Assembly: GCA_040219235.1 (NCBI GenBank)
Contig: JAVJSV010000016.1
Span: 372,001 to 436,000 of the forward strand
Length of the DNA: 64,000 bases
Direction of reading: 5' to 3'
From: Rhodospirillaceae bacterium
GTDB taxonomy: Bacteria; Pseudomonadota; Alphaproteobacteria; Rhodospirillales; Rhodospirillaceae
Part shown: piece by piece, positions 23,217 through 32,411 of the stretch
How positions within the stretch are numbered: position 1 is the first letter of the stretch
Layout: every line of letters begins with the position of its first letter
The notes under the pieces: model-generated
Told to the model about the DNA's origin: nothing
What the model saw: only the letters and a program-made list of their open reading frames with translations
Databases searched by the model: none
Program-made: the position numbers and the translations under genes

Positions 23217-23630
23217 ATGGCTAAAAAGATATTTGTCTTTGTTGAAGATGAAGGCGGTGCATATCTGCCCATATTGTCGCCGGAACATATGGATGGAATC
23301 ATGCCATGCTACAAATGCAAAAAACAAAAAAGGGTCGTCTTTAAGATGGCTGATCCCGATTATGTATTTGTCGGCGCATCATGGGACTATGAGTCCAATC
23401 TGGGAGGCAACTACTCTGGACATTATGCCAATGCCGTTGCCACTAAACCAAATGGCAAAAAGATCGTTATCGATTTTGGCACAGCGCCGACCGAGAATGT
23501 GGTTTTCAGTATTGTCGTTAATCGGGATCCAAATGCAGACCCAGACCCCGCCGACCCTCCTGAAATTAAAGCAGACTTTCCACAGGCGCCTTTTCACCCC
23601 GGCCATGGCGGCGGTCGACTGCGCTATTAA
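23217..23630 (+). CDS. Hypothetical small CxxC protein
   Basis: A 137-aa soluble protein, no family recognised. It has one CxxC (MPCYKCKKQKR, about residue 32), beta-strand-like stretches in the middle, and a Pro/Asp-rich tail ending PGHGGGRLRY. It starts at ATG 23217, 6 nt after AAGGA, 43 bp downstream of the TIR gene in the same direction, so cotranscription is likely. The region looks A+T-richer than the surrounding housekeeping genes. It could be a substrate, partner or immunity-type protein of the TIR gene, which is speculation. Confidence 0.6.
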   Translation: MAKKIFVFVEDEGGAYLPILSPEHMDGIMPCYKCKKQKRVVFKMADPDYVFVGASWDYESNLGGNYSGHYANAVATKPNGKKIVIDFGTAPTENVVFSIVVNRDPNADPDPADPPEIKADFPQAPFHPGHGGGRLRY

Positions 23631-23751
23631 ACACCAGCAAAATGAGCACACACCTTTTAAGCTTTCAGGAACTTTCAAGATCAAGGCACAAAAAAATTAT
23701 GGCCCTATCAATTGAAAATTTATTGTGTGCTCAGAAGTTTGAACGCAACGC

Positions 23752-25533
23752 GTGTCCAGTACGATTCTAAGCACATCCCGCACTGCTGAAAAAAGCGGTG
23801 ACCTGCTCAAGGCCTATGACATCCTCATGGACGGTTTGGCGGAAGACCCAGACAATCGGGTTTTCCGCTACCGTGCGGTGCTGGTTTTAGCACGGGCCGG
23901 AGCAACAGCGCGCGCGCTCCAAGAATATGAGCGGCTTGGGCTCAATCAAATTGCCGATGATGACCAAATCATCTCTCTCGGCGGACGGCTCTTAAAAGAC
24001 CTCAGTCAGTCCTCTGCGGACCGGCACGCGCGGCAGCGCTACGCCCTACAGTCTCAAACCCGTTATGGTGAAGCTTACGCTTTGCACGGTGCGCCCTACC
24101 CAGGCATCAACACCGCGACCATGGCTTGTGCCGCTGGCGATAACGCCACAGCCACAACCATTGCCAAAGAAATTCTCGAAACACTGGTCCCGACAGATGA
24201 ATCAACGGCCGAGGGTGCCTATTACGCCTATGCCACCAAAGCAGAAGCGTTGCTGTTGTTAGATGACATTGAAAAGTCTTCTACGGCGCTCGGAAAAGCG
24301 CTGGCCCAAGACCCAAAAAACTACACCGCGCACGCCACGACCCTGCGCCAGTTCGATCTGATTTGCACTGTCCAGAACAGATCACCCGATTGGCTAGCGC
24401 CTTACCGGCCTCCCATTGCCCTGCACTATTGTGGACACATGTTCGATGATGTCGCCCCTGACTCTGAAGTCGCTGCGCTCACCACAGCGCTCACCGGCGC
24501 GGTAACGGCCTTAAACCCCGGCGCAGGCTTCGGGGCCCTGGCGGCTGGGTGTGATATCCTGATGGCCGAGGCCCTGCTGACCCATGGCGCGGAATTGCAC
24601 GTGGTATTGCCTCTGCTCGAAGAGGAATTCCTTGATCAATCCGTACGCCCCTTCGGTCCATCCTGGGAGCAGCGCTATCGGGCCTGCCGCGATCAGGCCA
24701 CCTCGCTGCGCTTCGCCACTCTGGAATCAAATATTAAAGATGAGTCCGTCTTCGCGTTTTCCTCTGAATTCGCTATGGGGTTGGCCATTGCCCATGCCGG
24801 TCGCCTGACAACATCAGCCGCACAATTGGTTGCCTGGGATGGTGTCGAAACGCAGGGACGCGCTGGCACTGGAGCCGATGTTGTGCGTGGCCGGTCCTTT
24901 GGCCTGCCGCAAACCCTGATCGACTTCCCGGTCGCCCTGAGACGTAAGACGAGCGCCTCTAAGGCACACCCGGAAACAGCAGCGACGACCATCGCCATGC
25001 CGCGTCTCCTCAAAGCAATGCTGTTTGCCGATGTGCGCGGGTTCAGCAAAATCAAAGAGCAACACATCGGCCCCTTTGTGCACTCAATCCTCACGCCACT
25101 TGCGGCCGCGAACGAGGCTCTTCCGGTTCCGCCAGATTTAGTCAACACGTGGGGCGACGGTCTGCACTATGTTTATCCACAAGTTGAGGATGCCGCCGAA
25201 GCTGCACTTGCCCTATTGAACGCTTTTGAGGCAATCGACTTAGAAGCTGCTGGATTGCCAAGCCACCTGGCTTTGCGGATCGGCGGCCACTATGGGCCCG
25301 TCTCGCCCTATGCTGACCCTTTCCTGCATGCGGACAGTTTTTTTGGCACGCATATCACCATCGCGGCCCGCATCGAGCCTGTCGCCGTGCCCGGCACGAT
25401 TTACATCAGCGAGCCCTTCGCAGCCTTGTTAGCCCTGCGTGCGAATGAGCGGTTTGCGTCAGACTATGTGGGACAGACTGAGCTTTCCAAAAAATTTGGC
25501 CGCATACCGCTCTTTAACGTAAGGCGACGTTAA
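23752..25533 (+). CDS. TPR - Rossmann (SLOG-like) - class III nucleotide cyclase protein
   Basis: 593 aa. Residues 1-200 are TPR-like helices. Residues 217-375 look Rossmannoid, with FGALAAGCDILMAEALLTHGAELHVVLP, a pattern seen in SLOG/DprA-type nucleotide sensors. Residues 420-590 are a class III adenylate/guanylate cyclase domain: metal Asp residues in FADVRGFS and TWGDGLHYVY, and the transition-state Arg in TIAARIE. The purine-selecting Lys is replaced by Asn (VNTWGDG), and the catalytic Asn by Thr (HITIAARIE), so product and activity are uncertain. The start is GTG 23752 without a good SD. It converges on an FGE-fold gene (12 bp). Confidence 0.82.
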   Translation: MSSTILSTSRTAEKSGDLLKAYDILMDGLAEDPDNRVFRYRAVLVLARAGATARALQEYERLGLNQIADDDQIISLGGRLLKDLSQSSADRHARQRYALQSQTRYGEAYALHGAPYPGINTATMACAAGDNATATTIAKEILETLVPTDESTAEGAYYAYATKAEALLLLDDIEKSSTALGKALAQDPKNYTAHATTLRQFDLICTVQNRSPDWLAPYRPPIALHYCGHMFDDVAPDSEVAALTTALTGAVTALNPGAGFGALAAGCDILMAEALLTHGAELHVVLPLLEEEFLDQSVRPFGPSWEQRYRACRDQATSLRFATLESNIKDESVFAFSSEFAMGLAIAHAGRLTTSAAQLVAWDGVETQGRAGTGADVVRGRSFGLPQTLIDFPVALRRKTSASKAHPETAATTIAMPRLLKAMLFADVRGFSKIKEQHIGPFVHSILTPLAAANEALPVPPDLVNTWGDGLHYVYPQVEDAAEAALALLNAFEAIDLEAAGLPSHLALRIGGHYGPVSPYADPFLHADSFFGTHITIAARIEPVAVPGTIYISEPFAALLALRANERFASDYVGQTELSKKFGRIPLFNVRRR

Positions 25534-25545
25534 CATGAGACGGCG

Positions 25546-26523
<978 letters not shown>

Positions 26524-26746
26524 AAATTTTCTCCTCCCAATTTTAGGGCGACAGTGTAATGGGTCGCCAGTCCATAAACAAACCATGTCCTGTAAGCTCA
26601 CTCGGCTGGCGGCTATATGTTCATTCTTCTATGCCTTGCATGCGACCGTGAATGTCCGTCCGGCGATTAAGCAATATGATAAGGCATAGGCGCTGCAGCC
26701 ATTTCTGCGCTAGGCTCCAGAGCAATTATTCATCGGGGGATTTCCT

Positions 26747-27679
26747 ATGACTCGTCTCATCATCGCTCTGTTGTTTTTGATGCCATCTCTGGCGTTCGCC
26801 CAATCCCTGGCTCCCGGTGCTGAATTTTCAGACTGCGCCACCTGTCCCCAAATGGTGGTTATTCCGCCTGGCACGTTCCAAATGGGCTCAGACGAAACCG
26901 ACGTCATGCGCGGCGACATACCACGCACCCGCGGCCCCATTCGGACCGTCACCCTTGCCGAGCCCTTCGCCGCTGGCAAATACGAAGTCACCACCGCCGA
27001 ATGGCGCGCCTTTGTCGACGCCACAGGGCACGAGGCTTCTGACTGCCGCGTCTGGGGTGGCGAACGCCGTCAGATGGGCTTCACCTGGGAAGACCCGGAC
27101 TACGGCCGCCCGGTCGCCGACAACGACCCCGTAGTTTGTGTCTACTGGACCGAAGCCGTCGCTTATGTGAACTGGCTCAGTGCTGAAACCGGCGAGATGT
27201 ATCGTCTGCTGTCCGAAGCCGAGTGGGAATACGTCGCCCGTGGTGGCGTCACCAGCACCTGGTTCTGGGGCGAAGACGAAAACCAAATCTGTGAGTACGG
27301 CAACGTGCTCGATCGAACCGCCGCCGCCGATCCCGCCCTCATTGCCGGCAGTGGCACCGACATGTCTATGGCCGCCACCTGCTCAGACGGCTACGCTTTG
27401 GTCGCCCCGGTCGGGCAATTCAAACCCAACGGATTTGGCCTCTACGATACCATCGGCAATGTCTGGGAATGGGTGCAGGATTGCTCGCTCGAAGATTACC
27501 CCGCAACGCCGGTTGATGGCAGTGCGGTTGAAGTCGATGGCCCCTGCGATAAGCGCGCGGTGCGCAGTGGCAGTTGGCGCAGCCGTGTCATCCGCCAGCA
27601 CCCCAGCTTCCGTGGCCGTGACCCCGAGGCCACGTCCTACCACCTTTTCGGCTTTCGGGTAGCGCGGGAGTTGGAATAA
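26747..27679 (+). CDS. Exported FGE/SUMF1-fold protein (paralog 3 of 4)
   Basis: 310 aa with a signal peptide (MTRLIIALLFLMPSLAFAQ). Family blocks are VVIPPGTFQMGSDETD, YRLLSEAEWEYVARGG and GLYDTIGNVWEWVQDC. As in the other copies, the C-terminal RSGSWRSRVIRQHPSFRGRD has no cysteine, arguing against FGE catalysis. The eight shared cysteines are present (DCATC, SDC, VVC, QIC, ATC, QDC, GPC). It is divergent from paralog 2 and converges on the HEPN-like gene (29 bp). Confidence 0.85.
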   Translation: MTRLIIALLFLMPSLAFAQSLAPGAEFSDCATCPQMVVIPPGTFQMGSDETDVMRGDIPRTRGPIRTVTLAEPFAAGKYEVTTAEWRAFVDATGHEASDCRVWGGERRQMGFTWEDPDYGRPVADNDPVVCVYWTEAVAYVNWLSAETGEMYRLLSEAEWEYVARGGVTSTWFWGEDENQICEYGNVLDRTAAADPALIAGSGTDMSMAATCSDGYALVAPVGQFKPNGFGLYDTIGNVWEWVQDCSLEDYPATPVDGSAVEVDGPCDKRAVRSGSWRSRVIRQHPSFRGRDPEATSYHLFGFRVARELE

Positions 27680-27708
27680 CGTCTGTTTCCTAGACAAAAG
27701 TTATTTTC

Positions 27709-28287
27709 TTATATGACTTCCGGTCCAATATCTTTCCGGATACTCCTACACAAGCGAACTATTGCTTCAATTGTTTCTTTGCTGTCATCGGCACAGTTTT
27801 TGATAGACGCATTATCCAGCGATAACTCAGACAAAAAATCAGCAATGAGAAGTGCGACTATTTCTATAGAATCAACAATCAATCTTTGTGTGAATCCGTT
27901 AACGCCCGGTACTGGATGCTCCAGTTGATTCCTTATACTGCTTAGGTCTGTGATTGTTTCTCTAACAGCCCGCATCTTTGCCTTCAAATCGCTATGATTT
28001 TTACCATCCTCTGCGAGAAAATCTTCAAGTAGAAGACTAAACACTTTTACACGGACGCCCTCGTGAACAATATGCGGGTCGGCCTCAACCCTTTTTCTCG
28101 ATCTTTTATCGAGTACCGATGTATCAGATTCTGAATACGCAGAAATCATTAGAACTGTATGCAGAGCAAGATGTGCGGTAGACGCTGCATACAATAAACG
28201 CACTTTATTTGATTTTGACTCTTCAAGGTGCTTGCAGCATTGACGGATGTGGGCAATCGCTAGCTGCTCAATAGTGAATACGATCAC
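27709..28287 (-). CDS. HEPN-like all-helical protein, third gene of a higBA module
   Basis: A 192-aa, wholly helical, mostly hydrophilic protein. The only motif is SIRNQLEHP (about residue 128): R-N-x-x-x-H, the Rx4-6H signature of HEPN ribonucleases, placed near the start of a C-terminal helix as in that fold. HEPN membership is my inference. It starts at GTG 28287, only 15 bp after the higA stop and with AGGAC upstream, so it is probably translated from the higBA mRNA. Its base composition is A+T-richer than its neighbours, suggesting recent acquisition. It could instead be a non-nuclease helical helper. Confidence 0.6.
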   Translation of the reverse strand: MIVFTIEQLAIAHIRQCCKHLEESKSNKVRLLYAASTAHLALHTVLMISAYSESDTSVLDKRSRKRVEADPHIVHEGVRVKVFSLLLEDFLAEDGKNHSDLKAKMRAVRETITDLSSIRNQLEHPVPGVNGFTQRLIVDSIEIVALLIADFLSELSLDNASIKNCADDSKETIEAIVRLCRSIRKDIGPEVI

Positions 28288-28302
28288 ACTAAAACGTCCT
28301 GA

Positions 28303-28617
28303 TCATTCCCCAACCGCTTTTTGGTAAGGGGCGACGCTAATCTCATCCGCGCGGGATCGCATGGCATGACTGTCAAATAGCGCCTGCATACGCAGCATCG
28401 TCTCCATATTCAAGCCAAAGGCTTTTTCAAGCCGCAAGGCCATCTCAGGTGAAAGCGCGGCTTTCTCATTCACCAAATCAGAAACCGTTGCCCGACGCAC
28501 ACCTAAAACTTCTGCCGTTTTCGCGACTGACAAATTGAGTTCTTCCATGATCTCTGCCCGAATAAATTCGCCGGGATGACTGGGCCGCATACCTATGCTG
28601 CTGGGTGTTATAGTCAT
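28303..28617 (-). CDS. higA: HigA-family antitoxin (XRE-type)
   Basis: A 104-aa protein with the HigA/VapI layout: MRPSHPGEFIRAEIMEELNLSV at the N-terminus, then a helix-turn-helix (TAEVLGVRRATVSDLVNEKA) and SPEMALRLEKAFGLNMETML. It should neutralise HigB and repress the operon. Its ATG overlaps the higB stop (TGATG). Gene order toxin-antitoxin is usual for higBA. Confidence 0.92.
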   Translation of the reverse strand: MTITPSSIGMRPSHPGEFIRAEIMEELNLSVAKTAEVLGVRRATVSDLVNEKAALSPEMALRLEKAFGLNMETMLRMQALFDSHAMRSRADEISVAPYQKAVGE

Positions 28618-28901
28618 CAGTGATAATCCTCATAATCCAGATCGTGTATGTCTTGCTCGTTCAGTCGAAAGGTCAGACGCCAATTTCCTGACACTGAAAT
28701 CGACCACGCACCGGCTCTGACTCCCTTGAGCTGATGGATGCGCCACCCCGGAGGACCGGCAACGGCTCCCATATCCGGGGCTGACAACAGCACGGATATT
28801 ATATTGCGGAGCCTTGGAACATGATCGGACGGCAAACCACGTGCGTCATCCGTTTCAAGAAACCGCAGCAATGCCTTATGGCGAACCGACCGGATATTCA
28901 T
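28617..28901 (-). CDS. higB: HigB-family toxin (RelE/ParE superfamily ribosome-dependent mRNase)
   Basis: A 94-aa toxin: NIRSVRHKALLRFLETDDARG, LRNIISVLLSAPDM, then GPPGWRIHQLKGVRAGAWSISVSGNWRLTFR with the conserved basic and aromatic residues, ending DIHDLDYEDYH. The family cleaves mRNA on the ribosome. I choose ATG 28901 because the longer in-frame start (28937) would lie within the promoter and operator. Appears intact. Confidence 0.92.
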   Translation of the reverse strand: MNIRSVRHKALLRFLETDDARGLPSDHVPRLRNIISVLLSAPDMGAVAGPPGWRIHQLKGVRAGAWSISVSGNWRLTFRLNEQDIHDLDYEDYH

Positions 28902-28908
28902 AGAATTA

Positions 28909-28937
28909 ACTGTACGGCATAACCGTACGGATTTCAA
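28909..28937 (-). promoter_or_regulatory. higBA promoter with overlapping inverted-repeat operator
   Basis: On the minus strand, TTGAAA (28937-28932) and TACAGT (28914-28909) are 17 nt apart, a good sigma-70-type spacing. Between them lies an inverted repeat, GTACGG / CCGTAC (arms 28912-28917 and 28923-28928), likely bound by HigA. The expected start site (about 28902) is next to the higB ATG, implying a leaderless or nearly leaderless mRNA. Confidence 0.55.
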
Positions 28938-29096
28938 CTAGCACTCGCCTTTGTGAAGAGGATTTAATTCAGGAAACTACATCAGACTTATATCTAGCAA
29001 AGCGAGGGCTCTCACACACTTTCTCGTCAGTCACCACGCCCCCATGGACAATCTCCAAATTCCGACACACGTAGCATTTAGGTTACTTTCTTGATT

Positions 29097-29954
29097 CTAA
29101 TGATACGTCAGCGACCAATCAGTCGTTTTCACCCAACATTCGTCTTTTGGAATATCATCGGAACGATGCAAACGTCTCACGTTTTTCCAGCCACCACCTT
29201 TAAAACCTGCCACCAAAGCCGCCTCAGACTCTGCATCGCGCAGACCCATGCATGGATAAATTTGGGTGGGAGACACCCATGTCGCAGAAAAATATTTTCC
29301 GTTTCTTTGAATTAAAAATATTGCGCCTTTTGTCATCGCGTGACCGTCATCGGTTGTGAAACTTACAGTCAACGGCAGCACAAGACGTCCACCATCTTTG
29401 AGTGCGTCCAGCCAGACATTTGCCGGTCGGGTCGCTCCAGCATTCACGAGAATAACATCTGCCGGGTCAAAAGCGATCAAAGATCCATCCCCCTGCATCA
29501 CATCTACATAGCAATAACCTGCAAGATTATTTTTCGCACGGCTTGCTAAATCTTTCTCAAACTCAACGGCGCAGACATGCCCAGTATTGCCCACCACTTC
29601 AGCCATGATTGCCGTATAATAGCCGACACCTGCTCCAACGTGGACAACCCTGTCACCAGGATTCAGCCGTCCTAACGAAATGAGAAAACAGAGGAAAGAA
29701 GGTTGCCCATTGTTTAAGCCTTTATCCGAGTTTAATGCGCACAGCTTATCTTGATACAGATAAACAGGATCATCTGAAGGCGTTTCATAATAGCCATCAG
29801 GAAATCTAAAAAGTTTCCATGGACCTGGCCCAACAAAATCTTCCCGACGGAGCGTGGCGAATGCTTGCTCAAGACTTCTATCGCTGACACCAGCTTCAGC
29901 TAGAATCTGTTTGGCATAAGCCCTGCGGACCGGATCAAGCTTTGAGTCGTTCAT
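29097..29954 (-). CDS. PCMT-like protein methyltransferase (second, divergent copy)
   Basis: A 285-aa protein of the protein-L-isoaspartate O-methyltransferase superfamily. Motif I is VVHVGAGVGYYTAIMAEVVG (about residue 110); LRREDFVGPGPW at the N-terminus replaces the usual PCMT 'iPRe.Fvp'; ADVILVNAGATRPANVWLDAL matches the late PCMT motif. The bona fide pcm is at 54077. The C-terminal 70 residues differ from Pcm, so the substrate may differ. The gene looks A+T-richer than the core genes and lies next to the higBA-HEPN module. Confidence 0.75.
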   Translation of the reverse strand: MNDSKLDPVRRAYAKQILAEAGVSDRSLEQAFATLRREDFVGPGPWKLFRFPDGYYETPSDDPVYLYQDKLCALNSDKGLNNGQPSFLCFLISLGRLNPGDRVVHVGAGVGYYTAIMAEVVGNTGHVCAVEFEKDLASRAKNNLAGYCYVDVMQGDGSLIAFDPADVILVNAGATRPANVWLDALKDGGRLVLPLTVSFTTDDGHAMTKGAIFLIQRNGKYFSATWVSPTQIYPCMGLRDAESEAALVAGFKGGGWKNVRRLHRSDDIPKDECWVKTTDWSLTYH

Positions 29955-29991
29955 TCACCCTCACTGCCTCAATCTATTAGCTATAAGAAAA

Positions 29992-30594
29992 TTAGCGCCC
30001 CCTCTTCTTCACCAACGGCAACATCCGGTGCAGCACATTGTCTTTGACAACAAAGTGGTGATACAGCGCCGCCAGCACGTGCAGGCCCAAAACAAAGCCG
30101 CCCACATACCAACAGTAAATGTGGATGTCGCGGTACAGGCGGAAGGTATTAAACGGCGGATCGAGCGACCGTAGAAAATCCAGTCCAACCATTTCCAGGC
30201 CGAAGAAGTTAATCGGCACGGGAAACTGTTCGCTGCCGATCAAACTTGAGCCCGCCCAGCCCGACAGCGGAAATACAATCATCAAAGCATACAGCGTAAT
30301 GTGAGTCAGATGCGCCAGTGCTGTTTGATACGCCGGTGCGGGTGGCGCATCGGGGCTGATGTGCGATAACCGCCACGACATACGCACGGCGGCCACAAAC
30401 AGAATCACAAAGCCCATGCTGTGATGGATTTGTTCCAGCCACAGCAACAGCCAGTCATCGCCAGTGATGCGCGCCTGCGGTGCCGCGCGAGACAACCAGA
30501 ACCCAATCGGCACCTGCACCGCCACCAGGGCGGCGAACATCCAGTGCAGGGTGATGGAGACTGTGCCCCAACGCTCAGACGTATTCTGTCGCAA
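29992..30594 (-). CDS. Cytochrome b561
   Basis: A 200-aa four-helix membrane protein of the bacterial cytochrome b561 family. Heme-ligand histidines sit in ITLHWMFAALV, LEQIHHSMGFVILF, DIHIYCWYVGGFVLGLHVLAAL and LYHHFVVKDNVLHRMLP. It moves electrons between quinones and periplasmic acceptors or oxygen species. It is codirectional with, and 25 bp after, the HutX-like exported protein, so the two probably form an operon with a heme or redox theme. Confidence 0.92.
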   Translation of the reverse strand: MRQNTSERWGTVSITLHWMFAALVAVQVPIGFWLSRAAPQARITGDDWLLLWLEQIHHSMGFVILFVAAVRMSWRLSHISPDAPPAPAYQTALAHLTHITLYALMIVFPLSGWAGSSLIGSEQFPVPINFFGLEMVGLDFLRSLDPPFNTFRLYRDIHIYCWYVGGFVLGLHVLAALYHHFVVKDNVLHRMLPLVKKRGR

Positions 30595-30619
30595 TTTTGG
30601 ACTGCCCGTATTCGAGACG

Positions 30620-31225
30620 TTAACCGCCCGCCTGTTCTTTGTAATAGGCGTTCATGGCCTGGAACTGCGCCAGGGTCGCGGCATCATGCTCGCCGCCACT
30701 GGCCAAGCGGTTCACAAAAATACCGAAAATACGTTGACCGTCTTTATCGTAGAACGCCACTTGGCGGCTGACGCCACCTTCGCGGGACGGCTCTTCGATG
30801 ATGTAAATTGCTTCCATATTCTTGGGCTGAAAATGTCCGCTCAGGCCCTCCATGCTGTTCAGATTATAAAACCCTTGCGAATATTCTCCCATGGGAATTT
30901 TGGAGTGCACTTCAATCACCGTTCCAGCAACAATGGTAATGAACAGCGGGTTCTCCCACTCGGTTAATTTTCCCCAGACTTCGTCAAACTTATCCGCATC
31001 AATCGGCACCCGGTAGTTGGCCAGCAAGGCCGCCGTTACTTCGTCTTCTGAAGCGCCTGTGGCCTCAGACAACCACTCAACTGAATGACCGCTGTGTTTT
31101 TTAATCGCCTCTTCCAGGCTCATGCCTTGAGCATTGGCAGTGAACGGCAGGACCAGAAAAACCAACATTGAGAAGGATGCAAAGGAAATGGACGTAAAGG
31201 AAATAGATACAACGGGTTTCCGCAT
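30620..31225 (-). CDS. Exported HutX/ChuX-like heme-utilisation protein
   Basis: 201 aa. From about residue 37 it follows the ChuX/HutX pattern: SLEEAIKKHSGHSVEWLSEAT, WENPLFITIVAGTVIEVHSKIP, GEYSQGFYNL, LSGHFQPKNMEAIYII and DGQRIFGIFVNR. HutX proteins are normally cytosolic heme carriers. Here a hydrophobic leader (residues 13-31, ending TANAQ) is present, and GGAG lies before ATG 31225, so export is supported. A cytosolic start at the internal MSLEE would lack a good SD. Heme delivery to cytochrome b561 is a plausible guess. Confidence 0.7.
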   Translation of the reverse strand: MRKPVVSISFTSISFASFSMLVFLVLPFTANAQGMSLEEAIKKHSGHSVEWLSEATGASEDEVTAALLANYRVPIDADKFDEVWGKLTEWENPLFITIVAGTVIEVHSKIPMGEYSQGFYNLNSMEGLSGHFQPKNMEAIYIIEEPSREGGVSRQVAFYDKDGQRIFGIFVNRLASGGEHDAATLAQFQAMNAYYKEQAGG

Positions 31226-31334
31226 GGTTCGTCTCCAATGTTAGGGAAGTTGCATCACATTTAATGCCCCTTGAAATATTAAGGCTTAGTTTAGTGTAGT
31301 GAAAGGGCTTTTAAAAGCACTTCAGGCCCCAAAC

Positions 31335-32411
31335 TCACTTCGGGCGGACCGGCACGCCCGACCCGACATCAATCCAGCGGACAAGTTCTAGGCCCCCAAT
31401 CTGCGCGGTTTCTTCACCGTATCCATAGGCTTTGTCGATCTGATTTAACCACACAATGCATTGCGCATCTGGCGTATTCCGCCTTAGGGGAAATCCTAAA
31501 CTGCGCGACCGCATCAGAGCCCCACTGGCCGAAACAACCTGACCTTTCATTTCAACGCCACAAGGTTGCGCGATCATCTTAAACACCAGGTCAGACAATA
31601 TTTGGCCATCTGACGCTGACATAAAATCGAGAATGTTTTCACCGGTCGGGTCCGTGCCGAAATTCTCAGCCAGAGCGGTTCCAATCAGACGGCTTCTGAT
31701 GTCGCTGGGCGAGATCGCATCGACAATGTTCACGTGTGGCTGCAGGCTCGAAATTGGGCGGTTCAAAAATGTCGACAGTCGTGGAACACCCTTGTCTACC
31801 TGCATCAGCCGCCAATGATCTTCAAAAGTTTTGAACATATCGCGCGGCGCAACCACTTCAACTTGCTCATCGAAGGGCTTGGGCGCCATTTCTATAGCCG
31901 GAACCCCTGCCCCAATATCAATCCAACTGCTCTCCGTATACCCGGTGAGTTGATAGACATAATCATCATCATCGAGTTCAGAAATGCAGCGATGAAAACC
32001 AACAATGCACGGGGGACTGCTGGTGCCCGATTGCAACGGCAGAGAAATGGACTCGATATCAATCGTTTTCCCTTTTGCGGTTGAGGCCGTCTTCATGTTG
32101 TAGGTGCCGCAGGGGTGCGCCAGCAGAACCTTAGAAAGTTCCAGAAAGCTGCTTGTGCTGCGCGGAATGGTAAACGCCTGCAACACATCGTTGCCGGTCT
32201 GATCAGAGCGAAACAGATCAACCAGGGCCGTGCCGAACAATCGGATCGGCATACGCGACGTTCCAACAATGTCGGTCAGCATCACGTTGGGCTGAAACTC
32301 TGGGGCCGGGTTCTCCAGAAAGGCTTGTATGCTTGGCAACAGGCCCCCGTCGCGCAGAGACTCCCAATGTTTCAGAAAGGCGCGACAGCGTTCAGAGGTG
32401 ACTTTGGACAT
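31335..32411 (-). CDS. Protein with two tandem PAS_5 domains
   Basis: 358 aa made of two similar halves (about 10-165 and 190-350). Each carries the PAS_5 pattern, 'P.v...Di....... R LiGTAL...F.tD.TG..iL.f', e.g. SRLIGTALAENFGTDPTGENIL and MPIRLFGTALVDLFRSDQTGND. Each half ends in a WIDVGSGVPV-like strand. There is no kinase, cyclase or HTH domain. PAS_5 is largely an alphaproteobacterial sensor domain of unknown ligand. It is isolated, preceded by a 511-bp gap. Confidence 0.8.
   Translation of the reverse strand: MSKVTSERCRAFLKHWESLRDGGLLPSIQAFLENPAPEFQPNVMLTDIVGTSRMPIRLFGTALVDLFRSDQTGNDVLQAFTIPRSTSSFLELSKVLLAHPCGTYNMKTASTAKGKTIDIESISLPLQSGTSSPPCIVGFHRCISELDDDDYVYQLTGYTESSWIDIGAGVPAIEMAPKPFDEQVEVVAPRDMFKTFEDHWRLMQVDKGVPRLSTFLNRPISSLQPHVNIVDAISPSDIRSRLIGTALAENFGTDPTGENILDFMSASDGQILSDLVFKMIAQPCGVEMKGQVVSASGALMRSRSLGFPLRRNTPDAQCIVWLNQIDKAYGYGEETAQIGGLELVRWIDVGSGVPVRPK

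Noticed and set aside
20879-25533. Direct identification as a Pycsar system
   Set aside because: The CNB and TIR domains are on different, divergent genes and the cyclase has altered residues, so the known definition is not met.
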